From positions 1 through 64,000 of the forward strand of contig JAEZMV010000012.1 in the NCBI GenBank assembly GCA_023414875.1: DNA of 64,000 nucleotides, written 5' to 3'. A program made the position numbers and the translations under genes. Positions 25,195-34,236 of this stretch are shown in pieces; position 1 is the first letter of the stretch, and each line of letters starts with the position of its first letter. Under the pieces are notes generated by a model. That model was not told the DNA's origin, did no database searches, and was given only the letters and a program-made list of their open reading frames with translations. Source of the DNA: Bacillota bacterium. Lineage in GTDB: Bacteria; Bacillota; Clostridia; Lachnospirales; Lachnospiraceae.

Positions 25195-25788
25195 ATGGAT
25201 TTTGATTTCGAAAAAGAAAGCAAACGACCGGTAGTCATGAAAATTCTCATTAAAACATTTATTTGGGTTGCAGAAATTGCAGCTGTTATTTTTCTGGCAT
25301 ATTTTATCATTTACTATGCTTTAGAGAAAACTGAAGTGATCGGTAATTCTATGGAGACAACGTTATATGACGGTGAACCAATCATTATCAATAAGTTTTC
25401 TTACCGTTTTTCTGAACCGAAACGATTTGATGTTATAGTTTTTAAACAAAGTGGTAAAGAACATAGTTTTTATAATATTAAGAGAATTATCGGACTGCCC
25501 GGTGAAACCATACAGCTAAAGGACCAAAACATCTACATAGATGGTTTAATTGTCGAGGATATCGTTAATACGGAGCCAATGAAGAATTATGGACTGGCAG
25601 ATGAGGAAATTGTACTGGAGGAGAATGAATATTTTGTTCTAGGAGATAATCGTAATAGTAGTGAAGACAGTAGATTTGCTAGCGTAGGTACCATTCGTAA
25701 GGATGAAATTATCGGTAAAGCATTTATTCGATTATCACCCTTTAACTTTGTAAATAAAATAAATCAAAAGCAAGAAAAAGAAGAATAA
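25195..25788 (+). CDS. lepB: signal peptidase I
   Basis: Membrane serine protease removing signal peptides from exported proteins, 197 residues. One N-terminal helix (about 22-42), catalytic Ser52 in GNSMETTL, general-base Lys96 in YNIKRIIGLPGE, and the late box LGDNRNSSEDSRFA. Gram-positive-type small form. It overlaps no neighbour but is followed closely by rbgA. Weak ribosome binding site (AAGGGT). First gene after the rplS terminator, so probably a new transcription unit. Confidence 0.95.
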   Translation: MDFDFEKESKRPVVMKILIKTFIWVAEIAAVIFLAYFIIYYALEKTEVIGNSMETTLYDGEPIIINKFSYRFSEPKRFDVIVFKQSGKEHSFYNIKRIIGLPGETIQLKDQNIYIDGLIVEDIVNTEPMKNYGLADEEIVLEENEYFVLGDNRNSSEDSRFASVGTIRKDEIIGKAFIRLSPFNFVNKINQKQEKEE

Positions 25789-25886
25789 TGTGCTTCGTTA
25801 GTGTGAATAGTCTCACTAAAAACATGCGAGCCATTAGAAGAATAGCAAAAGCGGCTATTGAGCAATATGCAGTATGGGAGGTTAAT

Positions 25887-26843
25887 ATGCATTTTCAATG
25901 GTATCCCGGTCATATGGCCAAAGCAAAAAGAATGATGCAGGATGATATGAAGCTGATTGATGTGGTAATTGAGTTGGTTGATGCCAGAATACCATATTCC
26001 AGTAAAAACCCGGACATTGATTCATTGGCAAAGAATAAATCAAGGGTCATTCTTTTAAATAAAAGTGATATGGCTGATCAGCGCTATAATAAAGCCTGGA
26101 AGGAATATTTTGAAGCTAAGGGGTACTTTGTTGCTCTGGTAAATTCAAAAAATGGAACCGGTGTAAAGCAGGTACAGGAGATTGTGAATAAGGCCTGTGA
26201 AGCAAAAATTGAACGTGATCGAAGAAAAGGGATTTTAAATCGCCCTGTTCGTGCTATGATTGTAGGCATCCCGAATGTAGGTAAGTCTACTTTTATAAAT
26301 AGTTTCGTAGGTAAAGCTTCAACTAAAACCGGTAATAAACCCGGAGTTACGAAAGGTAAGCAATGGATTCGACTCAATAAATTTACTGAATTAATGGATA
26401 CCCCCGGAATCCTCTGGCCTAAGTTTGAAGATCAATCCGTAGGACTCCGATTAGCCTTAATCGGTTCAATTAATGATACAATCATTAACACGACGGACCT
26501 TTCCTTAGAGTTGATCTTAATCTTAAATAAATATTATCCTGAGGTTTTGTTAAATCGATATGGAGTCGATCTATCGGATATCTCTGAGGATTTAAAAGGT
26601 GCTTCAAAGGCTCTGGAGAAGATTGCCATCAAGCGTTCCTGCCTGTTAAAGGGCGGTGAACCGGATTTAGATCGTGCCGCAATTATTCTCCTAGATGATT
26701 TTCGAAGTACGAAGCTCGGAAATATTACTCTGGAGTTTCCTTCCATGATTACAGAGCATACTGAGAAGGTGAAGTCCGTTACTTTTGAACAAGTGACTAC
26801 TAGCATTGATATCAACGGCAAAGTAGATGAAAAGACGAAGTAA
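25887..26843 (+). CDS. rbgA: ribosome biogenesis GTPase RbgA (YlqF)
   Basis: Circularly permuted GTPase required for late 50S assembly, 318 residues. The motif order is G4 (LLNKSD near residue 60), then G1 GIPNVGKST, then G3 DTPGILWP, followed by a helical RNA-binding C-terminus. The conserved N-terminus is MHFQWYPGHMAKAKRMM, and GGGAGG lies just before this ATG. The frame is open upstream to 25788 but that part is not conserved. Next gene is rnhB, as in Bacillus. Confidence 0.96.
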   Translation: MHFQWYPGHMAKAKRMMQDDMKLIDVVIELVDARIPYSSKNPDIDSLAKNKSRVILLNKSDMADQRYNKAWKEYFEAKGYFVALVNSKNGTGVKQVQEIVNKACEAKIERDRRKGILNRPVRAMIVGIPNVGKSTFINSFVGKASTKTGNKPGVTKGKQWIRLNKFTELMDTPGILWPKFEDQSVGLRLALIGSINDTIINTTDLSLELILILNKYYPEVLLNRYGVDLSDISEDLKGASKALEKIAIKRSCLLKGGEPDLDRAAIILLDDFRSTKLGNITLEFPSMITEHTEKVKSVTFEQVTTSIDINGKVDEKTK

Positions 26844-26938
26844 AATGAAGTAACCTTATCATGAGAAGCATCCGATATATATTAATATTATAAATATAAC
26901 TAAATAAGTATCAACATATGATTAAGAGGTAGCCTTCT

Positions 26939-27727
26939 ATGCTAAATGATGAATTAGGGGAAGATATTTCCCAAAAGAAGATATCGCATATTAAAATGGA
27001 ATTTATGCAGGCATCGGATACAGAAATTCCGATTTTATTAGAAAAATACAAAGAGGACACCCGTAGCGGTGTCATTACCATATGTAATCAGTATAGAAAT
27101 AAAATACATTCTCTGGAGAAGGAACTGGAACGTTTAACAGCGCTGAAGGAATACGAAACAAAGTATTCTAAGTATCAGTACATCTGCGGTATTGATGAAG
27201 TGGGAAGAGGACCATTTGCCGGACCGGTAATTGCCTGTGCGGTAATCCTTCCAAAGGATTGTAATATCTTATATATCAATGATTCGAAGCAGTTATCCGA
27301 AAAGAAACGGGAAGAGCTTTATGATGAGATTATTTCCTCTGCCGTTGCGTTCGGAGTTGGAAGCATTCCCCCAAACCAGATTGATGAGATGAATATTCTT
27401 CAGGCTACGTATGAAGCCATGAGAAAAGCAATCGGTAATCTGTCTGTCAAGCCTGATCTATTATTAAATGATGCGGTGACTATCCCCGGAGTGGATATCA
27501 AACAGGTTCCGATTATCAAAGGTGATGCTAAGAGCATCTCAATTGCCGCTGCCAGTATTGTAGCAAAAGTGACCAGAGACCGCCTTATGGTTGCATATGA
27601 CAAGATCTTTCCGGAATATGATTTTGCAAGTAATAAAGGATATGGCTCACCAAAGCATATTGAGGCAATAAAAAAGTACGGACTAACCCCAATTCATCGC
27701 CGAAGCTTCGTGAAAAACTTTATATAG
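26939..27727 (+). CDS. rnhB: ribonuclease HII
   Basis: Removes RNA from RNA-DNA hybrids, including single ribonucleotides. 262 residues with the long N-terminal helical extension usual in Firmicutes (about 1-78), then ICGIDEVGRGPFAGPV carrying the first catalytic Asp-Glu, INDSKQLSEKKRE, and GDAKSISIAAASIVAKVTRD and YDFASNKGYGSPKH. GAGGT ribosome binding site. A second RNase H, RNase HI, is encoded at 40 kb. Confidence 0.96.
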   Translation: MLNDELGEDISQKKISHIKMEFMQASDTEIPILLEKYKEDTRSGVITICNQYRNKIHSLEKELERLTALKEYETKYSKYQYICGIDEVGRGPFAGPVIACAVILPKDCNILYINDSKQLSEKKREELYDEIISSAVAFGVGSIPPNQIDEMNILQATYEAMRKAIGNLSVKPDLLLNDAVTIPGVDIKQVPIIKGDAKSISIAAASIVAKVTRDRLMVAYDKIFPEYDFASNKGYGSPKHIEAIKKYGLTPIHRRSFVKNFI

Positions 27728-27764
27728 GCAATCAGAGTAGCCTTCTAACTTGGAGGATAATCAT

Positions 27765-28079
27765 ATGGATCAAAGGGATATAACTCAACAGGGAACGAAT
27801 CAAAAACCAAATACAGCGGTGGCTATTTCTTATGATCCGAGCGAGGATGCACCGAAGGTAATTGCCTCCGGAAAAGGCTACCTGGCAGATAAGATTATTG
27901 AGAGAGCCAAGGAAGCCGATATCCCTCTTCATCAGGATGAGAAACTGGCAAAGACCTTGTCAAAGCTTGAAATCGGAGCTATGATTCCGCCCGAATTATA
28001 TGAAGTGGTTGCTGAGATACTGGTATTTGTAGATAAAATGGACCGAATAAAAAGTAAGGTTGATCATAGAAATGAATAA
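27765..28079 (+). CDS. FlhB-like C-terminal domain protein (YlqH)
   Basis: Stand-alone version of the cytoplasmic domain of FlhB/EscU export-switch proteins, 104 residues, matching YlqH at the same place in Bacillus subtilis. Seen: AVAISYDPSEDAPKVIASGKG, IPLHQDEKLAKTL and IPPELYEVVAEILVFV. The NPTH autocleavage motif of true FlhB is not present (the equivalent reads KPNTAVAI), so cleavage is unlikely. The ATG at 27765 has TTGGAGG before it. Its end overlaps yraN by 8 bp. The function of the stand-alone form is unknown. Confidence 0.85.
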   Translation: MDQRDITQQGTNQKPNTAVAISYDPSEDAPKVIASGKGYLADKIIERAKEADIPLHQDEKLAKTLSKLEIGAMIPPELYEVVAEILVFVDKMDRIKSKVDHRNE

Positions 28080-28422
28080 TAGAGCAGTAGGTACCAAATT
28101 CGAACTCGAAGCAGCTAATTATCTTCAAAAGAATGGTTATGAAATTCTTCACAAAAACTTTCGCTGCAGAATTGGTGAGATTGACCTCATCGCAAAAACG
28201 GAGGGCTATCTCTGTTTTATTGAGGTCAAATATCGTTCTGGAACTACGAAGGGTTATCCGTCAGAAGCTATTACTCCTAATAAAATCCGCCGAATTACCC
28301 GGACAGCCGAATTCTATATGCTCTTACATAAAATCTCCCCAAATACTCCCTGCCGCTTTGATGTGGTAGTAATATTGAATTCTGATATAACCTTGATAAA
28401 GAATGCATTTTATGGACTTTAG
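28072..28422 (+). CDS. YraN family endonuclease-like protein (UPF0102)
   Basis: Small PD-(D/E)XK-type nuclease-fold protein of 116 residues, biochemical role unsettled. Core: VGTKFELEAANYLQKNGYEIL, then CRIGEIDLIAKTEGYLCFIEVKYR with the Asp, Glu and Lys of the nuclease motif. The ATG at 28072 overlaps the end of the YlqH gene, implying coupled translation; a TTG at 28060 is in frame but unsupported. The placement after rnhB is common in Firmicutes. Confidence 0.9.
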   Translation: MNNRAVGTKFELEAANYLQKNGYEILHKNFRCRIGEIDLIAKTEGYLCFIEVKYRSGTTKGYPSEAITPNKIRRITRTAEFYMLLHKISPNTPCRFDVVVILNSDITLIKNAFYGL

Positions 28423-28461
28423 GCTAATTTTATAACGATATGAATAGAAAGGCTTGATTAA

Positions 28462-29322
28462 ATGACATTTAAAAACAGTGACTCTGCATATATAGATTTT
28501 ACACGGAATGTACCTATCATTACCTTTCCGGTACTTTCGAACCTTCCATTCGTACGACATGGCTTCTCAACCCGTTTAGGCGGAGTAAGCAGCGGTATCT
28601 TTTCTTCTATGAATCTTGGTGTTGATTCCAGTCCCTATTCTGATACAGCTGACAATATTAAAGAGAATTTCAGGCGTATTGCCGATAGCATCGGAGTTCA
28701 ACCGGATTCCTTTGTTTTATCCAAACAGGTTCATAAAACCAACATCCGGGTAGTTGATGAAAAAGACCGGGGCAAAGGATTATATTTCCCTACGGATTAT
28801 GAAGAAATCGATGGCTTGATTACCAATCAGCCAAACCTTACCTTAGTCACCAAATATGCGGACTGCGTTCCGATTTATTTTGTTGATACCGTTCATAAAG
28901 CTATCGGCTTAACCCACTCCGGTTGGCGCGGAACTGTGAAGAAAATAGGTAAAATCACCATAGAAGAGATGACAAAGAGCTTTGGAAGCAATCCGGCAGA
29001 CATTATTGCAGTGGTTGGACCATCCATCTGCGTAGATTGTTATGAAATCGGAGAAGAAGTAGCTTCTGAATTTATGCTGGCTTTTCCTGAGGCATTGGAG
29101 AAACAGATTCTTAATCCAAAGAATTCTGGTAAATATCAGTGTGATTTGTGGGCAGCGAACCGACAGGTGTTATCAGAAGCAGGGTTAAAGCCGGAAAACA
29201 TCCATATCTCAAGGGTTTGTACCTGCTGTAATAGCGAATTGTTATTTTCTCATCGAAAATCACAGGGAAAACGAGGTAGCCTGGCAGCATTTTTGGCAAT
29301 AAGCGAAGACAGGATTTCATAA
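28462..29322 (+). CDS. pgeF: purine nucleoside phosphorylase PgeF (YlmD/YfiH, laccase-domain family)
   Basis: Cytoplasmic Cu-oxidase_4/DUF152 family enzyme, shown for homologues to cleave purine nucleosides and to edit peptidoglycan precursors. 286 residues. Seen: RHGFSTRLGGVSSG, KYADCVPIYF, LTHSGWRGTVKK with the metal-site His, VGPSICVDCYEIG and CTCCNSELLFSHRKSQGKRG. Weak GAAAGG ribosome binding site 14 bp before the ATG. In Bacillus ylmD is beside ylmE-sepF; here those genes lie 32 kb away. Confidence 0.93.
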   Translation: MTFKNSDSAYIDFTRNVPIITFPVLSNLPFVRHGFSTRLGGVSSGIFSSMNLGVDSSPYSDTADNIKENFRRIADSIGVQPDSFVLSKQVHKTNIRVVDEKDRGKGLYFPTDYEEIDGLITNQPNLTLVTKYADCVPIYFVDTVHKAIGLTHSGWRGTVKKIGKITIEEMTKSFGSNPADIIAVVGPSICVDCYEIGEEVASEFMLAFPEALEKQILNPKNSGKYQCDLWAANRQVLSEAGLKPENIHISRVCTCCNSELLFSHRKSQGKRGSLAAFLAISEDRIS

Positions 29323-29571
29323 ATAAAATTATAATAATTGAATATAATTCAAATAAAAATATGACATGTGTATCAGTTATGATATGAGAGCTAAACCTAT
29401 AAAATAACTTAATTCTATCAATTTACACATCTCATACCTTAGCTGAAGCATTTACAGTAAAAAATTGTGTAAATAAACGTTCTATAGTTAAAAGTTTGTT
29501 TTATACATTCCACTTATTGATAATTGATTATTTAATTCTACAGTAGTAGATAGAGAGAATTGGTGTATGTT

Positions 29572-30882
29572 ATGAAGAAAAAAGCACACATTATTAGTGA
29601 TATAGAAGAAGGAAGTATTGCACAAGAATTAGAGCTTGAGCCAGGTGATGAATTAATCTCAATCAATGGTACTCCAATCAAAGATGTTCTTGATTATCAT
29701 TACCTGATAAAGGATGAGTTTATTACCGTTTTGATTAGAAAACCGGATGGTGAAGAATGGGAGCTTGAGATTGATAAGGATTATGATGAGGATTTAGGAA
29801 TCATCTTTGAAGAAGGTTTAATGGATGAATACCGAGCCTGTCGGAACAAATGCATTTTCTGTTTTATTGATCAAATGCCTCCCGGTATGCGGGAAACTCT
29901 TTACTTTAAGGACGATGATGCAAGACTTTCTTTTCTTCAGGGAAACTACATTACCCTAACCAATATGAGTGATGAAGAAATTGACCGGATTATTTTTTAT
30001 AAGCTATCTCCGATCAATATCTCTGTCCATACGACAAACGAAGAGCTACGCTGCAAAATGCTCCATAACCGATTTGCAGGCAGCGCGCTTTCTAAAATAA
30101 AAAGATTAAAGGATGCCGGTATTACGATGAACGGTCAGATCGTTCTCTGTAAGGGTTGGAATGATGGAGAAGAACTGGAGAAGTCCATCCATGATTTGGC
30201 CGCCTTTTTACCGGAAATGGAAAGTGTATCGGTAGTACCGGTTGGCCTTACAAAATTCCGGGAAGGCTTGGAACAACTGGAGAGCTTTTCAAAGGACGAT
30301 TCTTTGGTAGTTTTAGAACAGATCCACCGTTGGCAGAATATTTTTCTCGCACACTACGGTACCAGATTCATTTATGCAAGTGATGAATGGTATCTCAAAG
30401 CAGGGCTTCCAATCCCAGCAGAGGAAGCCTATGAAGGCTACCCTCAGATTGAAAATGGTGTGGGACTCATTCGTTCCCTGCAAAATGAATTCGAGGAATA
30501 CTATGAAGAATTAGACGGAGATGACCGTATCAGAAATATCTCCCTGGCAACCGGAGTTCTTGCTACCCCGGTAATTAATCAGTTGATTTTAAAACTTAAG
30601 CATAAATTCCCTAACCTTAATATTAAGGTCTATACCATCATTAATCAATATTTTGGATCTAATATTACCGTAGCCGGTCTGATTACCGGTGGAGATATAA
30701 TCACTCAGTTAAAGGGACAGGCTTTAGGTGATAGCTTACTTCTTCCCGAGGTTTTGCTTCGTAACGGAGAAACCATCCTGTTAGACGATGTAACCGTAGA
30801 GGCTATTGAAAGTGCTTTACAAACCAGAATCCGTATTGTACAATCAGATGGAAAGTCCTTCATAGATTCGATTATTATGTAA
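29572..30882 (+). CDS. DUF512 radical-SAM-like protein with PDZ domain
   Basis: Protein of 436 residues with an N-terminal PDZ-like domain (GSIAQELELEPGDELISING), a radical-SAM-type cluster motif CRNKCIFCFIDQMP near residue 91, and the DUF512 C-terminal domain (about 280-430). Conserved in clostridia directly before der; function unknown, possibly an iron-sulfur oxidoreductase. Start uncertain: TTG at 29560, GTG at 29563 or ATG at 29572 are in frame with only a weak AGAGAG upstream; I use the ATG because conserved homologues begin near MKKKAHIISD. Confidence 0.85.
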   Translation: MKKKAHIISDIEEGSIAQELELEPGDELISINGTPIKDVLDYHYLIKDEFITVLIRKPDGEEWELEIDKDYDEDLGIIFEEGLMDEYRACRNKCIFCFIDQMPPGMRETLYFKDDDARLSFLQGNYITLTNMSDEEIDRIIFYKLSPINISVHTTNEELRCKMLHNRFAGSALSKIKRLKDAGITMNGQIVLCKGWNDGEELEKSIHDLAAFLPEMESVSVVPVGLTKFREGLEQLESFSKDDSLVVLEQIHRWQNIFLAHYGTRFIYASDEWYLKAGLPIPAEEAYEGYPQIENGVGLIRSLQNEFEEYYEELDGDDRIRNISLATGVLATPVINQLILKLKHKFPNLNIKVYTIINQYFGSNITVAGLITGGDIITQLKGQALGDSLLLPEVLLRNGETILLDDVTVEAIESALQTRIRIVQSDGKSFIDSIIM

Positions 30883-30914
30883 GGAAGTTACAAAAACTAT
30901 TTTGAGTTTCATAA

Positions 30915-30956
30915 GATAATATATCTTACTTATCCTTAGATATTTAATATATTATC
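30915..30956 (+). promoter_or_regulatory. AT-rich hairpin between the DUF512 gene and der
   Basis: GATAATATAT (30915-30924) pairs exactly with ATATATTATC (30947-30956). No T-tract, so the role is unclear. Confidence 0.35.
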
Positions 30957-30981
30957 GACTTAACATGTTATAAGAATTGCA

Positions 30982-30995
30982 TGCATACGTATGCA
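30982..30995. promoter_or_regulatory. 14-bp perfect palindrome before der
   Basis: TGCATACGTATGCA lies immediately before the AATGGAGG ribosome binding site of der. It could be a protein site or chance. Confidence 0.3.
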
Positions 30996-31008
30996 AATGG
31001 AGGTATAA

Positions 31009-32334
31009 ATGAGTAGACCAATCGTAGCCATCGTCGGTAGACCCAACGTTGGTAAATCAACTCTGTTTAATGCATTGGCCGGAGAGCGTATTTCAATCGT
31101 TAAGGATTATCCCGGTGTTACCAGAGACCGTATTTATGCAGATGTGACCTGGCTTAATTCACAATTTACAATGATTGATACAGGAGGTATTGAACCGGAT
31201 AGTAAGGATGAAATGCTTTCTTATATGAGAGAACAGGCTCAAATTGCAATTGACACCGCTGATGTAATAATATTTTTAGTGGATGTCAGACAGGGGCTTG
31301 TGGATTCTGATTCAAAAGTGGCTGATATGCTGAGACGTTCGGGAAAACCGATTGTTTTAGTAGTAAATAAAGTAGATAATTTTGAAAAGCTGATGCCGGA
31401 TGTCTATGAATTCTACAATCTTGGTATCGGTGAGCCGTTCCCGATATCTTCCTCAGGAAAACTGGGCTTTGGAGATATGTTAGATGAGGTTGTTAAGCAT
31501 TTCAAGAGCAAAAACACAGAGGAGGCAACGGATGAACGACCGAGAATAGCTATCGTCGGGAAACCTAATGTAGGTAAATCCTCCATCATTAATAAATTAT
31601 TAGGTGAAACCAGAGTTATCGTTTCGAATATCGCAGGTACCACCAGAGATGCGATTGATTCACCGATTCGTCGTAACGGAAAAGAATATATCCTAATCGA
31701 CACTGCAGGACTTCGTAGAAAAAGTAAGATTAAAGAAGAACTGGAACGTTTCAGCATCATTCGTACTGTAGCAGCCGTAGAACGTGCCGATGTCGTAGTA
31801 CTTGTAATAGATGCGAATGAAGGCGTGACGGAGCAGGATGCGAAAATCGCAGGTATCGCTCATGAACGTGGAAAAGGAATGTTAATCGCCGTTAATAAGT
31901 GGGATTTGATAGAGAAGGATAATAAAACCGTAAAAGAATATACCACAGATATCAAAGAGATATTATCATTTATGCCTTATGCGGAAATTATTTTCATTTC
32001 AGCGGAAACCGGACAAAGATTGCATAAATTATTTGAAACCATCGAGGTTGTAATTCAAAATCAAAATCTACGTGTAGCTACCGGTGTATTAAACGAAATC
32101 ATGATGGAGGCAACCGCTTTACAACAGCCACCGTCAGATAAAGGAAAACGTTTGAAGCTATACTATATCACACAGGTATCTGTGAAACCGCCTACCTTTG
32201 TTATATTCGTTAACGATAAGGAACTGATGCACTTTTCTTATACCCGATATATTGAAAACAAAATCCGAGAGGCCTTTGGTTTCTCAGGTACATCCTTAAA
32301 GTTTATTATCAGGGAGCGAAAGGAGAACGCATAA
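31009..32334 (+). CDS. der: ribosome assembly GTPase Der (EngA)
   Basis: Essential tandem GTPase for 50S maturation, 441 residues. First G domain GRPNVGKSTLFNAL with DTGGIEPD and NKVD; second G domain GKPNVGKSSIINKL with DTAGLRRKSKIKEELERFS and NKWD; C-terminal KH-like domain from about 350. AATGGAGGT ribosome binding site. The stop codon abuts the plsY start, so the two are co-transcribed. Confidence 0.98.
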   Translation: MSRPIVAIVGRPNVGKSTLFNALAGERISIVKDYPGVTRDRIYADVTWLNSQFTMIDTGGIEPDSKDEMLSYMREQAQIAIDTADVIIFLVDVRQGLVDSDSKVADMLRRSGKPIVLVVNKVDNFEKLMPDVYEFYNLGIGEPFPISSSGKLGFGDMLDEVVKHFKSKNTEEATDERPRIAIVGKPNVGKSSIINKLLGETRVIVSNIAGTTRDAIDSPIRRNGKEYILIDTAGLRRKSKIKEELERFSIIRTVAAVERADVVVLVIDANEGVTEQDAKIAGIAHERGKGMLIAVNKWDLIEKDNKTVKEYTTDIKEILSFMPYAEIIFISAETGQRLHKLFETIEVVIQNQNLRVATGVLNEIMMEATALQQPPSDKGKRLKLYYITQVSVKPPTFVIFVNDKELMHFSYTRYIENKIREAFGFSGTSLKFIIRERKENA

Positions 32335-32958
32335 ATGATTCTCAAAATCATACTTACTTTGATTTTTGGATATTTATTTGGTTGTTTTTCAACAGGATAT
32401 TTTGTAGGTAAAATGAATAAGGTGGATATTAGAAAATTCGGAAGCGGTAATGTAGGTACCACAAATGCACTTCGAACCTTAGGAGCAAAAGCGGGGGCTA
32501 TTACATTACTGGGAGATGTTTTAAAGGCTGTGCTTCCTATTGTACTCGTTCGTTTTGTATTATATCCGGATCATCCTTCAATTGAATTATTAGCTCTTTA
32601 TACCGGACTTGGAGTAGTTCTCGGTCATAATTATCCGGTATGGCTTAAGTTCAAGGGCGGTAAAGGAGCTGCCGCAACCGGAGGGGTTATGGCCGCTTTT
32701 GATCCCTTAATTATTCCAGTAGGATTGCCCTTGTTTGTATTATCAGTAGCAATCACAAGATATGTATCGGTTGGGTCCTTGGTGATCTCAGTGTTATTTC
32801 CGATCTGGATTCTGATCAGATACCCCGGTGATATACATATGCTGATTGTGGCACTGGTATTTATGTCATTAGCATTTTTAAAGCATCGTTCAAATATCAA
32901 ACGTTTGCTTAATGGTACAGAGAACAAAATTGGACAAAGAGTAAAAATCGATAAATAA
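32335..32958 (+). CDS. plsY: glycerol-3-phosphate acyltransferase PlsY
   Basis: Integral membrane enzyme that adds acyl groups from acyl-phosphate to glycerol-3-phosphate, the first step of phospholipid synthesis. 207 residues with several membrane helices. The three PlsY loops are visible: GSGNVGTTNALRTLG, GHNYPVWLKFKGGKGAAAT, and the late LKHRSNIKRLLNGTENKIG. AAGGAG ribosome binding site inside the end of der. The next gene, gpsA, makes its substrate. Confidence 0.97.
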   Translation: MILKIILTLIFGYLFGCFSTGYFVGKMNKVDIRKFGSGNVGTTNALRTLGAKAGAITLLGDVLKAVLPIVLVRFVLYPDHPSIELLALYTGLGVVLGHNYPVWLKFKGGKGAAATGGVMAAFDPLIIPVGLPLFVLSVAITRYVSVGSLVISVLFPIWILIRYPGDIHMLIVALVFMSLAFLKHRSNIKRLLNGTENKIGQRVKIDK

Positions 32959-32981
32959 CTGTATCCATAAAGGAGGAGCTT

Positions 32982-33992
32982 ATGAGTAATGTTAGTATTT
33001 TAGGAGCCGGAACCTGGGGCTGTGCGATAGCAATTTTACTTGCAGGCAAAGGACATGATGTAACTATTTGGACAAAAATTGAAAAAGAAGCCCAAATGCT
33101 GAATGAAAATAGAAAGAATCTGAAGAACCTACCCGGAGCAGAGATGCCCGAGCAGGTTAAGATTACACTGAATTTGGAAGAAGCATGTAAGAACCGCGAT
33201 TTAATCGTAATGGCAGTTGCTTCACCATACATCAGGTCTACCGCATATATCGCCAAGCCATTTATTAAGAGAGGACAAATCATTGTTAATGTTTCCAAGG
33301 GTATTGAGGATGGAAGCTTATATACCTTATCAGAGGTACTTAAGGATGAATTACCTCAGGCTGATATCGCTGTTCTTTCCGGACCCAGCCATGCGGAAGA
33401 GGTTAGCCGTGGGGTGCCGACTACAATTGTAGTCGGAGCAAGGACAAAAGAAACCGCACATTTTATTCAGGATATCTTTATAACAGAAGTCTTCCGTGTT
33501 TACACCAGCCCGGACATCATCGGAATCGAATTAGGCGGTTCTCTTAAGAATGTAATTGCTTTAGCCGCCGGAGTCGTAGACGGACTTGGCTTTGGTGACA
33601 ATACAAAAGCGGCTTTAATGACTAGAGGTATGGCAGAAATCAGCCGCCTTGGAATGAGAATGGGCGGTAAGATAGAAACCTTTGCAGGATTATCCGGATT
33701 TGGTGATTTATTTGTTACCTGTACGAGTAAACACAGCCGTAACTGGAATGCCGGTTATCTGATGGGACAGGGTAAAACGATGGAAGAAGCCATGAAGGAA
33801 GTAAATCAGGTCGTGGAAGGTGTTAACTCCGCAAAAGCTGCCCTCGCTCTGGCTAAAAGGAATCATGTGGAGATGCCAATTGTAGAACAAATTAACCTCG
33901 TGCTTTTTGAAGGTAAAACCACCAGAGATGCATTAGCAGATCTTTTAATGCGAGATCGAGGAAATGAATATAAATCCCTCGAGTGGGATTAG
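32982..33992 (+). CDS. gpsA: glycerol-3-phosphate dehydrogenase [NAD(P)+]
   Basis: Reduces dihydroxyacetone phosphate to sn-glycerol-3-phosphate for phospholipids, 336 residues. Rossmann motif GAGTWGCAIAILLAGKGHDV, GPSHAEEVSRGVPT, catalytic Lys in ELGGSLKNVIALAAG, and GFGDLFVTCTSKHSRN. AAGGAGGA ribosome binding site. Directly follows plsY, so substrate supply and use are co-ordinated. Followed by a long hairpin. Confidence 0.97.
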   Translation: MSNVSILGAGTWGCAIAILLAGKGHDVTIWTKIEKEAQMLNENRKNLKNLPGAEMPEQVKITLNLEEACKNRDLIVMAVASPYIRSTAYIAKPFIKRGQIIVNVSKGIEDGSLYTLSEVLKDELPQADIAVLSGPSHAEEVSRGVPTTIVVGARTKETAHFIQDIFITEVFRVYTSPDIIGIELGGSLKNVIALAAGVVDGLGFGDNTKAALMTRGMAEISRLGMRMGGKIETFAGLSGFGDLFVTCTSKHSRNWNAGYLMGQGKTMEEAMKEVNQVVEGVNSAKAALALAKRNHVEMPIVEQINLVLFEGKTTRDALADLLMRDRGNEYKSLEWD

Positions 33993-34061
33993 GACACTCG
34001 GGTGGAAGCAGAACTCATTAGGGGATGAAATCCACTTAAGGAGTTTTGTAATAAAACCAAG

Positions 34062-34141
34062 GGTGCTGTAAAGCAATAATATCTTTGATTAACGTTATCA
34101 TAAACCGTTTCCTTCAAAGACCTTTATTGTATTGCAGCACC
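34062..34141 (+). terminator. long hairpin after gpsA, probable terminator
   Basis: GGTGCTG (34062-34068) pairs with CAGCACC (34135-34141); inside, CAATAA pairs with TTATTG and TCTTTGA with TCAAAGA. A short CTTTCC follows. The stem is long but the T-tract poor. Confidence 0.55.
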
Positions 34142-34236
34142 TTTCCGTATAGAAGTAATATAATAAATGAATTTCATCATTGAAATCAAACAATAGGTCG
34201 ATCTATAAAATATAAAAAAAGAACGGAGGTATTAAA

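Noticed and set aside
25788..25886. N-terminal extension of rbgA
   Set aside because: No conservation; the ATG at 25887 has a proper GGGAGG site and the family-typical start.
29380..29450. Riboswitch-like element before the DUF512 gene
   Set aside because: TATGAGA/TCTCATA and AGCTAA/TTAGCT words are complementary but cross each other rather than nest; too weak in AT-rich DNA.
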